DNA of 64,000 bases from CALCKW01 sp033852095 (GTDB lineage: Bacteria; Pseudomonadota; Gammaproteobacteria; CALCKW01). How positions within the stretch are numbered: the first letter of the stretch is position 1; each line of letters opens with the position of its first letter. The DNA lies in the NCBI GenBank assembly GCA_033852095.1, contig JAWSVD010000074.1:94186-158185 (forward strand). Reading direction: 5' to 3'. The notes below the pieces were generated by a model. It did no database searches. It saw only the letters and a program-made list of their open reading frames with translations, and was not told where the DNA came from. Positions 45,476-54,079 of the stretch are shown here, piece by piece. A program made the translations under genes and the position numbers.

Positions 45476-46711
45476 TCACCGGCCCAAGGATTCCAAGCGC
45501 TGCTCCAGATAAGCGCTCTGCGCCTCGTTTTTACTGAGCTCAATCGCCCGCCTGTAAGCGGCAGCGGCTTGCCCGCAGCGCCCCAGCTGCCGTGCCAGGT
45601 CGGCGCGCGCAGCGTAGTAAGGTTGGTACTCAGCGAGGGTCTGCGCCAGCGAATCCAATTGCGGCCACACATCCTCGGCACCGGCGACATGCGAGCGCGC
45701 CACGCAGTGATTGAGCGCCACCACCGGCGTGGGCAACAGCTGGTAGAGCGCCGCGTACAGGCCTGCAACCTGAGCCCAGTCCACCGTCTCGAAGGAATCA
45801 GCGCGTGCGTGCAGCGCGCTGATGGCCGCTTGAATCTGGTAGATACCGGGTTGCTTGAGCTCCAATGTGCGGTACAAAAACTGGCAGCTTTGCTCAATCG
45901 CCGCCCGATCCCAGCGGCTGCGATCCTGCGCCGCCAGCGGGATATAGGCCTCATCGTCCGAGCTTCTCCCGGCATGACGAGCCCAGTGCAACTCCATCAG
46001 GGCCAACAAACCAGCAGCCTCCGCCGACGGTTGCAACTGATACAGCAGCCGCCCCAGTCGCAGTGCTTCATCGGCCAGGTCCGCGCGGGTCAGATCCGGT
46101 CCCTCACAGGCATGATAGGACTCATTGAACAGCAGATAAATCACCGCCAGCACCGACGGCAGCCGCCGAACCAACGCCTCTCCCTCTGGCACTTGATAGG
46201 CGATGCCCGCGGTAGAAATCTTCTGTTTTGCCCGCGTTAAACGCCGGTTCAGCGTGTCATCGGAAATCAAAAAAGCACGCCCAATCTCGACTGAGCTCAG
46301 CCCGCAAATCAACTTCAGTGTCAGCGCAACCTGCGCTGGCTGCGACAGAGCTGGGTGGCAACAGCAAAAGATCAAACGCAAGCGGTCGTCGGGAATGCTC
46401 AGCTGCTGCTCGGGCTCGGCGTAACGCCACTGATAGCTCTGTTCCAAGGCCTGTACCGTGGCGGGTTCCTGCCGCAACCGCTCGGCACGCAGGCGATCGA
46501 TCAAACGCCGCTTGGCCACACTGTGTAACCAAGCCGCTGGTTTGTCAGGCCAGCCCCGCGCCGGCCACTGTTGGCAGGCTTGTACAAAGGCATCTTGCAG
46601 CGCATCCTCCACCGTCGCCACATTGCGGCACTGGTGCATCAGCACCGCAATGATCTTGCCCGATTCGGCGCGGTAAATCCGCGCCAATTCTGCCTCTACA
46701 CTCGGACTCAA
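45476..46711 (-). CDS. ECF42-type RNA polymerase sigma factor with C-terminal helical repeats
   Basis: An extracytoplasmic-function sigma factor of about 411 residues. Region 2 (ARIYRAESGKIIAVLMHQCRNVATVEDALQDAFVQACQQWP) and region 4 (LTLKLICGLSSVEIGRAFLISDDTLNRRLTRAK) occupy the first 190 residues. A long C-terminal extension of TPR-like helices follows (LDSLAQTLAEYQPYYAARADLARQLGR). This layout and the neighbouring DGPF protein define group ECF42. The likely start is a TTG at 46711 overlapping the stop of the DGPF gene. An in-frame TTG at 46777 would lie deep inside that gene. No anti-sigma gene is present, as expected for the group. Confidence 0.85.
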   Translation of the reverse strand: MSPSVEAELARIYRAESGKIIAVLMHQCRNVATVEDALQDAFVQACQQWPARGWPDKPAAWLHSVAKRRLIDRLRAERLRQEPATVQALEQSYQWRYAEPEQQLSIPDDRLRLIFCCCHPALSQPAQVALTLKLICGLSSVEIGRAFLISDDTLNRRLTRAKQKISTAGIAYQVPEGEALVRRLPSVLAVIYLLFNESYHACEGPDLTRADLADEALRLGRLLYQLQPSAEAAGLLALMELHWARHAGRSSDDEAYIPLAAQDRSRWDRAAIEQSCQFLYRTLELKQPGIYQIQAAISALHARADSFETVDWAQVAGLYAALYQLLPTPVVALNHCVARSHVAGAEDVWPQLDSLAQTLAEYQPYYAARADLARQLGRCGQAAAAYRRAIELSKNEAQSAYLEQRLESLGR

Positions 46712-47046
46712 TCGAAAGACATGATCGGTCGCACTTCCACCGTGCCGTACCGGGCCGAGGGAATTTTCGCCGCCCAACTCAGTGCCTCATCCAGATCCGC
46801 ACAGTCCAATAAATAGTACCCACCGAGCTGCTCCTTGGTCTCGGCGAAAGGCCCATCCGTCAGTATGGACTCCCCCGCGCGCAGCTGTACCGAGGTAGCT
46901 GTGGCAGCAGCTTGCAAGGCATTGCCCCCCTGGAACACACCCGCAGCGCGTACCTCATCGTCATAGGCTTGGTACTGCGCCATCAACGTCTGCACATCAA
47001 CATCGTCTGCATCTTCGGCACTGTATATCAACGCTAAAAACAACAT
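46708..47046 (-). CDS. YCII/DGPF-domain protein
   Basis: A 112-residue YCII-related protein with the signature TDGPFAETKEQLGGYYLLDC (about 68-87) and a closing VEVRPIM. The ATG at 47046 follows GGAGAG. DGPF proteins are the standing genomic partners of ECF42 sigma factors and may be their targets or signal-related enzymes; their activity is not established. The stop overlaps the probable sigma-factor start, so the two are translationally coupled. Confidence 0.88.
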   Translation of the reverse strand: MLFLALIYSAEDADDVDVQTLMAQYQAYDDEVRAAGVFQGGNALQAAATATSVQLRAGESILTDGPFAETKEQLGGYYLLDCADLDEALSWAAKIPSARYGTVEVRPIMSFD

Positions 47047-47219
47047 GTCTCTCTCCAATTAGAATGCTAAAAATCACCAAAAAAAGCTTGGCTCATGGTG
47101 TAGTCGTTTCACAAACGGCAATTTGGACAACAAGCTAAAAATATTTTCGCCACGGACAGATTAACAAATCCCCTGCCCGGGCGAACAACGCGCCGAAACG
47201 GCAGATTGAATAACAGCTG

Positions 47220-47573
47220 TTAACCGGCCCGCGCACCGCCCATTCGCGAATAGTGCGCCAGGCTGGTCGCGGATTCATCCAGCAGCGCAAATATCTGTGC
47301 GACGCCCTCCGCCTGCATGATCGCTTCACCCGCCGCTTTCGCAGCCTGCGCATCACACCACAGCACCAGATCCACCCACTGCTCGTTGTCTTGATCATAG
47401 AAATAATCGCGGGAGACAAAACCGGCCATTTTTGACGCAATGGTATCCAGTGCGCGCATCGCTTGCAGCTGATCATCCGCACTGACACCGGCACGAAACT
47501 TAAGTTGCACTATTTCCACAGCCCCCGGTGCCGCTTGACTCATTGTATCGACAAAGCCATTTTGTTCGTTCAC
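47220..47573 (-). CDS. small dimeric alpha/beta-barrel-like protein, unknown function
   Basis: A 117-residue product that is probably soluble. It shows the pattern of monooxygenase-like alpha/beta-barrel proteins: an initial strand VEIVQLKFRAGVSADDQLQAM, a helix, KMAGFVSRDYFYDQDNEQWVDLVLWCD, then another helix. The start is a GTG at 47573 with AAGGAAGAG upstream; an ATG ten codons later is possible. It diverges from the WYL regulator across 86 bases and may be its target. The enzyme role is not proven. Confidence 0.65.
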   Translation of the reverse strand: MNEQNGFVDTMSQAAPGAVEIVQLKFRAGVSADDQLQAMRALDTIASKMAGFVSRDYFYDQDNEQWVDLVLWCDAQAAKAAGEAIMQAEGVAQIFALLDESATSLAHYSRMGGARAG

Positions 47574-47659
47574 TTGCTCTTCCTTCGTTGGTATTGACGA
47601 AGACCAGTTTAGGTGTAAAGGTGCCAACATAAGGCACATTAAAACAAGGGCATTCGACA

Positions 47660-48391
47660 GTGGCAGCTCGATTCAAAGACAAGCAGGATCGCATGGAGAG
47701 ATTGCTTTCCCTGCTGCAGTCTCAGCCCTTTTGGACCACCGCCGAGTTGCGCGAGCAACTGCAGGCTAGCGCTCGCACACTGCGGCGCGACCTCAATGAA
47801 TTGCGTGAGCAAGGTTACCCGCTGGAAGCATCACGCGGCCGCGGAGGCGGCATCAGCCTGAAGGGCCGCTGGGGCATTCGCCGCTTGCACCTAAGTGATG
47901 AAGAAATAATGGGCCTACTGGTTTCACTGGCGATCACCGAATCACTGAACCCGCCGATGATGGCCGAGCACATTGTCTCGGCTCGACAAAAAATAGCCGC
48001 CGCCTTCCCCGAGCGCCAGCGTCAAAATATCCAGCGCTTACGCCAGCGCATCCTCATCGGCGGACCCGCATCGACCACCGTGCTCGGTAGCTACCAGACA
48101 CCGAGAACAGACGCGGTGAAAACCATCAACACAGGTTTTATGCAGCAGAGGGATCTGTCTGTTCAATACCTATCAGAAGCTGGGGTGACGACTGAGCGAC
48201 ACATTGAGCCACAGTATCTGCTGCTCAACTGGCCGGTCTGGTATTTGTCTGCTTGGGATCACCTGAGAGCAGCGCCCAGGCTGTTCAGAATCGACCGGAT
48301 ACTCAGCGCAGAAATTTTAGACACACCTTTCCCCCAGCGGCCGGCGCGAACATTGATGGAAGGCTACCGCGAGTTCTTCCAAGCCGTGTGA
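47660..48391 (+). CDS. YafY-type HTH/WYL-domain transcription regulator
   Basis: A 243-residue regulator with an N-terminal winged helix (RMERLLSLLQSQPFWTTAELREQLQASARTLRRDLNELREQGYPLEASRG). A C-terminal WYL domain follows, with HIEPQYLLLNWPVWYLSAWDHL in place of the classic WYL and RLFRIDRI. Starts with GTG at 47660 after AAGGGC; an ATG twelve codons later is the alternative. It probably controls the divergent small gene. The effector of WYL domains is usually a small molecule or single-stranded nucleic acid; unknown here. Confidence 0.87.
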   Translation: MAARFKDKQDRMERLLSLLQSQPFWTTAELREQLQASARTLRRDLNELREQGYPLEASRGRGGGISLKGRWGIRRLHLSDEEIMGLLVSLAITESLNPPMMAEHIVSARQKIAAAFPERQRQNIQRLRQRILIGGPASTTVLGSYQTPRTDAVKTINTGFMQQRDLSVQYLSEAGVTTERHIEPQYLLLNWPVWYLSAWDHLRAAPRLFRIDRILSAEILDTPFPQRPARTLMEGYREFFQAV

Positions 48392-49698
48392 TTCCGCCCT
48401 GTCCCACCACCGCTCGCTTCGGCGCAAAACCGAAAGCTGTTTTAACCGCTCTCGCTTCGATTGCGTCAAGTACAGTGACTGCGGTGATGGCAGTAGCGCG
48501 ATACAAGAGCGCAGCCTGAACCGAAGTAAAAAACCGCTGACAAGTGGCACAATGCACCCTGCAAATGCAGCGCCCCCCAGGGCGTTTTTCAAACGTGGTG
48601 TTTGCCTACAAGCGTCAAACCCTTACGAGCCTTCACTGCAGCAGCAAACACTTCACCGGCTGCGGCGGGGGGAAGGACGCTGGCTTTGACTGTCCACAGC
48701 AGTCGTATCCTTTTTGGACGCAGTTTTTGGGGCGTGGAAAAGGCAACCGTCTTCGGCGGGAGAGCCTACAAACCAATGCCGCTTATTGCCGACATCAAAT
48801 GCACATACCTTGCTTCTAGACGCAGTCGCCACTATCACACTGTGATGAATAAAATAATACCGAGACACCGCATGCCTTCCTCTGTTTCCGCTCAGTGATG
48901 AATACGATCGCCCGTGCCCCTGTCGGCATTGACCATCAGTTGCTAGCAGACTCCCTGTCACGCTATCGACTCACTGAAACCTAAAAAGAAGGCACATCCC
49001 TGTGCAAAGTGCCCAAGCAATGCTTGAACGTCCTTGACTTGTACACAACAACAAAGACCACACGCAAAGGTACAGCTACGCCCCAGTACCCAAGCCAACC
49101 AAGTTGTTGTCAGTTACTCATTTGAATTATTTCTGTCCTGCAACTGAAATAAGTTTACAAGCAGCATGCGGCGGCTACCGTGAGTTTAGCGTGAGTTCTT
49201 ATGCCCTCAGTGTCAAAACTCTGGGGCGGTTTAGGGGCATCCTTGTCACAGGCAGCGCGGGACTCGCCCCCTTCCTAAGTATTTGTTCCTCATGACATAA
49301 CACCGCAATGCACACCGACGGAGCTCAACCATGGCAGACAATACGACAGATCAATGCACAAGGAAGCTTCAAAAGACGGCGGGAGGGGGAAGAGCGCAAG
49401 TTTTAACGGGCAATTGGCCTCAGCTCGATGCCATCTGCAGCTGTTAATCTGATGAGCGGCCAATCAACACGCGACGTGACGCAAGCCCAGTCTCGTGCCC
49501 GACCGCGGACTTTCGCCTGTCCAACAAGGCTCCTTTGAGCAACAGCGAACGGCCGGCCACTCGTCAAGATTGCGGTCAAAAAACAAGTGCATTTGTGCGT
49601 ATGCCTTATTTTTAACAGTAATAACTCCTGCTTGTTTACAAACACTGACATATTCGCGATATTATGAATATTACTAAGGTAAAGACAGCCCTTATTTG
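48392..49698. other. 1.3-kb non-coding region
   Basis: No frame on either strand looks like a real gene. It contains a GGA-loop hairpin followed by a T-rich run on the minus strand (48982-49005) and becomes AT-rich before 49699, where the promoter of the SARP-like gene is expected. Its length, between unrelated genes and next to a cassette of unusual genes, may mark an insertion site. Confidence 0.5.
48982..49005 (-). ncRNA. isolated GGA-loop hairpin with T-rich tail
   Basis: On the minus strand GCACA-GGGA-TGTGC (48992-49005) has the same form as the hairpins of the Csr-type RNA at 3.2-3.6 kb, followed by CTTCTTTTT. It could be the end of a small minus-strand RNA (another GGA lies upstream at 49032-49034) or a stray CsrA site. 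The five-base-pair stem is short for a terminator. Confidence 0.3.
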
Positions 49699-51306
49699 AT
49701 GAGAAAGTACACTATAAAAGTGTCAGGCCCGTTTGATGTATTGACGGAAAGCATCTCTTCAAACCGCCCTAAAGGGCGTAAAGAATGCGCTCTCCTCGCA
49801 ATTTTGGCGTTGACGGAGGGCCACCGGCAGTCGCGCAAGTGGCTGCAAGGCAAACTGTGGTCAGATCGAGGGGATCAACAGGCTGCCGGCAGTTTGCGCC
49901 ATGCTCTGTCCAATCTCAGGAAACTTTTCGCCGATACACCAGAGGCTATCCAAGCAAACCGTTTGGATATCTGGCTCAATGAATCTCACTTTGAGCTTGA
50001 CGACATCGCCAAAGCCAAGCTTCGACTGGGTGAAGATTTACTGCAAGGCATCGACATACAGGACCCGGCTTTTAGGTACTGGCTACGGCGGAAACGCTTG
50101 GAATTCCAGGCGCCGACTGTTTCCCAATCAATCGCACAGACAGCAACTCACGCCCCCGTTTCACGCCAAATGTTTTTCGACGCGGACCACAGCTGCAATA
50201 ATGAAGGCAGACGCGATGAATTCGCTTACCGGTTACTGGACGCGCTAATAGACCGGACTAGAAATCTGAGTTCATCCTCTCTGTACGATTGCAGGGAAAC
50301 GGGTGTAACAAAAAACGCCACAGGACCGCACGACTTGAAAATAGTCGTTCGCGTGATTGGTAGCCAAAACAACGGCGTGGCCACTGCTTCTGTCTCGAAC
50401 AGCTTTGGAAAAATACTGTGGCAGTGCAGGCGTGAGTTGAGATTGCTCAATGCCCGCAGTACAAAAAATCGCGAACATGAATTTGTCCAGCTTTTCCAAG
50501 ACTTTCTCTTATCCAACGAAGAAACACTGCGATACAGTGCGCCTGAACAGTTACTGGCAGACGTGAACGCGTTCAAGGCCTTCCGCGGCATCGTATGCCC
50601 GGGCTCTGTCGCTATCAGGGAAATGGAACAATGTGCACGCTTCGCAGCCGAAGCTATGCCCACCGGTTTCAATCTCGCCTTAACCGGCATGGGCCAACTT
50701 TTCCTGCTCGGAGAACGAATCTCCCCAATTGTCAGTGTTTGTGAAGTCGTGGAAAAGTTTCAACAGGCACTGCGCAAAGACCCTTCCAACCCTCTGGTAC
50801 GCAGCTTCGCAGGCCATGCCAGTAGTTATCTGCTGCGTGACATCAACCGGGGGCTGGCACTGACATCCGATGCTGTCGAGATTTCGCCAGGAAACGCCAT
50901 CTGCTGGGGATACTACGGCCTGTCTTGCGCCTACGCAGGAAAATATCAAACAGCCAAAAAAGCGGCTTCCAACTTTCGAAGACTCGCCAAATACAGCCTT
51001 GTTCAACCCGTCTCAGAGAGTTACAGCTGTTTTATCAATTTACTCGCTGGCGAATTGCCCGATGCAGTAAATTTCGGGGAAAGTGCGATTGTCGGCATCC
51101 CGAACTTCAGGCCTGCCACCATGGATCTAGCAGCAGCCTATGCTCACCTTGGACAGCTTGACAAGGGCAGAAAGCTATTGCACCGGCTCAAAGACAGAGA
51201 GCCGGACTTGTCTATAGACATGTTCAGATGCCCTGACTACCCTATCGTGAACACTGAGCACCGCAAGATAGTCGTCAACGGAATGAAAGCACTCGGGCTA
51301 AACTGA
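49699..51306 (+). CDS. SARP/CadC-like DNA-binding regulator with C-terminal repeats
   Basis: A 535-residue protein. The N-terminal 110 residues form a winged-helix/BTAD-like domain (IKVSGPFDV, RKECALLAILALTEGHRQSRKWLQGKLWSD, QQAAGSLRHALSNLRKLF) as in SARP regulators. The C-terminal 200 residues are TPR-like (FQQALRKDPSNPLVRSFAG, WGYYGLSCAYAGKYQTAKKAASNF, DLAAAYAHLGQLDKGRKLL). There is no transmembrane segment. The ATG at 49699 is preferred over the TTG just before it. It is followed at 22 bases by the PAP2-like gene and probably regulates the cassette. Confidence 0.78.
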   Translation: MRKYTIKVSGPFDVLTESISSNRPKGRKECALLAILALTEGHRQSRKWLQGKLWSDRGDQQAAGSLRHALSNLRKLFADTPEAIQANRLDIWLNESHFELDDIAKAKLRLGEDLLQGIDIQDPAFRYWLRRKRLEFQAPTVSQSIAQTATHAPVSRQMFFDADHSCNNEGRRDEFAYRLLDALIDRTRNLSSSSLYDCRETGVTKNATGPHDLKIVVRVIGSQNNGVATASVSNSFGKILWQCRRELRLLNARSTKNREHEFVQLFQDFLLSNEETLRYSAPEQLLADVNAFKAFRGIVCPGSVAIREMEQCARFAAEAMPTGFNLALTGMGQLFLLGERISPIVSVCEVVEKFQQALRKDPSNPLVRSFAGHASSYLLRDINRGLALTSDAVEISPGNAICWGYYGLSCAYAGKYQTAKKAASNFRRLAKYSLVQPVSESYSCFINLLAGELPDAVNFGESAIVGIPNFRPATMDLAAAYAHLGQLDKGRKLLHRLKDREPDLSIDMFRCPDYPIVNTEHRKIVVNGMKALGLN

Positions 51307-51328
51307 CCTTATATGGAAGGAATTCAGC

Positions 51329-52351
51329 ATGAAACTCTTGCCTCACGGAAACCTTAAAGCCAGCTACCAAGCCAGCAAAAGTGATTTGTATAAGAAAATG
51401 CCGAATTTCAGCGGCAGTGATACCGACTATCGTGATCTACTGCAAAACTGGTTGGATGACATTGCCACTTTGCTGTGGCCAAAATGGGAGAACGGCCAGT
51501 GGTCAGGCGCTGCAGCTGAATTCGCCGACACAGCGACTGAGTTAGAACTGAGAATTTGTCAGAGTGCATTTCAGCACACAGACATACTCAAGACCCTGGC
51601 AGCAGTGCACCCCGATCTACCAGACCAAAAAAAGAAAACACATGAATGGCACTATACCGTTGAAGATGCTGGTCGCTTCGATCGCAAAGACGACTGCCTT
51701 CAAGACATAAGCCAGCGCAGTTTTGAAAACTTGGCCTCTCGCGACATAGCGTCCAACTTTGCCGCCTATGTCGATTTATTAAACCCCGGCCCGACAAGCG
51801 ATGACGGGGTATTCGCCAGTCAGCTAGCTCGATTCGAGAGTGATTTTTGGGGTGGAATCGCCGCTGTTTCTCCCAGCATCTGGGACATAAAAGAACTGTT
51901 CATGCGCCCCCGCCCCTATTCCGTGGCGACATTTTTCGGCCTGCATGATTTCCGATGGCAGACCGCCGACACCATCACTCACACAGGTGTACATCCCTCT
52001 ATCCTCAGCGGTCATTGTATTCAAGGCCTGCTTGGCGGCTGCAACACCTTGGCTGCTTGGCAGCGCAGAGGCTACGGTGACGAGTCCACGATCAGCGCCT
52101 TGAAACAATATGCGGTCGACTGGGGAGACAGAAGAGTGTTTGCGGGAGTGCACTACCCGACCGACAACATCGCATCCTGGACCTTAGCACTGCGGCTTAT
52201 TCCCCACGTTTTTGAGCAGCCCGCCGCGGCATTGGATTTCGCACGGGACGCGATAAAATCGAAGAGCGCCGTCTACCAAGTTGTTGCGGAGATGTTCCCC
52301 GGATCGCCACTTGAGCGCAGTCTGAATCTGTTAGAGAGAGAGCTCCGTTAA
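51329..52351 (+). CDS. PAP2/vanadium-haloperoxidase-like protein
   Basis: A 340-residue soluble-looking member of the PAP2/vanadium-dependent haloperoxidase superfamily. The three phosphate/vanadate-binding motifs are complete: K-x6-RP in KELFMRPRP, SGH in PSILSGHCIQG, and R-x5-H-x3-D in RRVFAGVHYPTD. No membrane helices or signal peptide stand out, which favours the haloperoxidase-like branch or a soluble acid phosphatase. AAGGAA precedes the ATG. It lies between the SARP-like regulator and the pentein gene, all on one strand. Confidence 0.82.
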   Translation: MKLLPHGNLKASYQASKSDLYKKMPNFSGSDTDYRDLLQNWLDDIATLLWPKWENGQWSGAAAEFADTATELELRICQSAFQHTDILKTLAAVHPDLPDQKKKTHEWHYTVEDAGRFDRKDDCLQDISQRSFENLASRDIASNFAAYVDLLNPGPTSDDGVFASQLARFESDFWGGIAAVSPSIWDIKELFMRPRPYSVATFFGLHDFRWQTADTITHTGVHPSILSGHCIQGLLGGCNTLAAWQRRGYGDESTISALKQYAVDWGDRRVFAGVHYPTDNIASWTLALRLIPHVFEQPAAALDFARDAIKSKSAVYQVVAEMFPGSPLERSLNLLERELR

Positions 52352-52441
52352 GAAATTAGGCGCGCATTCGACACTTAGCGTGCACACCGGGGCAAGCTGT
52401 CCTGGTGCCGGCAATTGACCATCTCAAACACGGCTTAAGCA

Positions 52442-53842
52442 ATGCATACTTCGCACGCCCACGCATTTAAAAACAGGCACCCTAACCGCACGGCCTATGA
52501 GAAATCAATATTACAAGCAGTAGATTACCCTAACACCGTGATTCCGCGATCCACCACCGGTATCTCGTCCAGTCGCTCTTTTTTGCACGATGCAATTAGC
52601 GGCGCAACAGACAATACGCTCAAGCCTTTTAGCAGCCGCGAATTCAGCGAAGCCTTCGCTCACTCTTTAGAAACCAAAATAGTGCCTGCCTGCCTCGGTC
52701 GCATAGAAAATCTCTTGCTAACCGTTCCTTGGCACCGGGGCACGGATGGACAAGTCACGTTAATGGAGCGAGAGGTCAGACATTTTCGGTCACTGATTCT
52801 CGCGCTGGGCAAAAAACTCATTTACACGATTGTCTGCCACCCCGATACGAGATCAGAGGTAGAAAACTGGAAGACCATGGCCTGCAACCTCCAGTTCATC
52901 ATCGTCGAGGTATCAAACTTCAATTACACCATTTGGGCACAGGATGCTTACGTCGGATTACGCGGACGCTTGGGCCAGAAAATTCTTGTCGAAGGGGTAT
53001 TTTTCAACCGCGAAGATGACACGATGGTAGCGGATGAGATTGCAGCGCAGACCGATGTGTCTGCGATTCAGTCCTGCCTGTATTTTCAGGGCGGAAACAT
53101 TCTAGGCGGCGACAAGATCACACTGGTGGGCATGGACTACATGATTCGCAACCTAGGCCGTTGCGGCCTTGAATCAGTGGAAGCCATCGCAAACCGCTAT
53201 TCCGATCTGTTCGCAACAGACATACTCTTTCTCGGCGGACGCAACTCCGGCGACTACGACTGGTATCAAACGGGAAAACTAACAGGCTACGGTACCCAAC
53301 CTATTTTTCACATCGACATGTATGTCACACGCACAGGCGTTGTGGGTGCAAGCGGAAAAGAGATCGTATTTTTGGGTCGACCAAAAATGGCGCTCGAAAT
53401 CGTGGGGAAAAGACCCGAACAAGGCAACGTGGATATAGAACGCTACGATGCCTTCTTTGATCAAACCGAAGAACAATTAGCCGCGCATTTCGAGGTGCAC
53501 TCTCTTCCGCTCTTCATGGTGCACGGCAACGTCAATGGCGAAGGCTACCGAGCTGTAAAAGAATATTACAACCTGAGCTTCAACAACGTCGTCATTGAAA
53601 ACTACGACAATACACGGCATGTGGTTCTACCCACCTACGCCAGTGAATCAGAAGCAGAGCGTTTCGGTGTCGACGCGTACGTCAGGCGCGAGCTAGAAGA
53701 TGCGGCTGAAAGTGTGTGGCGTGACGCAGGATTTTCGATAAGCCAAACCGATTCTCACGAAATCCTGTCTCACGCGATGAGCAGCAGCCACTGCATCACA
53801 AAGGACCTTCAACGGAATATGAACGCGAATTCACTCGACTAA
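52442..53842 (+). CDS. pentein-fold (agmatine-deiminase-like) protein
   Basis: A 466-residue protein with a pentein pattern. Visible elements are TIWAQDAYVGL (substrate Asp), YFQGGNILGGD (the EGGN-like turn, with Gln in place of Glu), FHIDMYVTRTG (catalytic His-x-Asp) and, near the C-terminus, SSSHCITKD. The last resembles the HCITQQ active-site Cys segment of agmatine deiminase. It could deiminate an arginine-like compound or be an amidinotransferase. At 466 residues it is longer than agmatine deiminase (about 370). It is the third gene of the cassette, 90 bases after the PAP2-like gene. The catalytic assignment is by motif only. Confidence 0.65.
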   Translation: MHTSHAHAFKNRHPNRTAYEKSILQAVDYPNTVIPRSTTGISSSRSFLHDAISGATDNTLKPFSSREFSEAFAHSLETKIVPACLGRIENLLLTVPWHRGTDGQVTLMEREVRHFRSLILALGKKLIYTIVCHPDTRSEVENWKTMACNLQFIIVEVSNFNYTIWAQDAYVGLRGRLGQKILVEGVFFNREDDTMVADEIAAQTDVSAIQSCLYFQGGNILGGDKITLVGMDYMIRNLGRCGLESVEAIANRYSDLFATDILFLGGRNSGDYDWYQTGKLTGYGTQPIFHIDMYVTRTGVVGASGKEIVFLGRPKMALEIVGKRPEQGNVDIERYDAFFDQTEEQLAAHFEVHSLPLFMVHGNVNGEGYRAVKEYYNLSFNNVVIENYDNTRHVVLPTYASESEAERFGVDAYVRRELEDAAESVWRDAGFSISQTDSHEILSHAMSSSHCITKDLQRNMNANSLD

Positions 53843-54050
53843 GTAATCCGTGCACAATGGCCGCGAGGGCCTATTGGGCCCTAACGTTGTCCGACGCCGG
53901 TGGTTTCGTACAGTCAGAAATTATCGGCGAGTGATAGTGTGCCATGCAATTGAATAGGCATCGTAACGGATTGAAGGAAAAATTCAGTCAATGCCGAGTC
54001 AAACTCCTAGGCGCGCTAGCGCGTATTTCAACACACTCCGCCTAGCTCCC

Positions 54051-54079
54051 AAAAAAACCGGCGCCACGCCTACGGCGGG
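54051..54079 (-). terminator. possible intrinsic terminator after der
   Basis: On the minus strand the der stop is followed by a GC-rich imperfect stem (CGCC ... GGCG, then CCGG) and seven T (complement of 54051-54057). Pairing is modest, so confidence is low. Confidence 0.4.
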
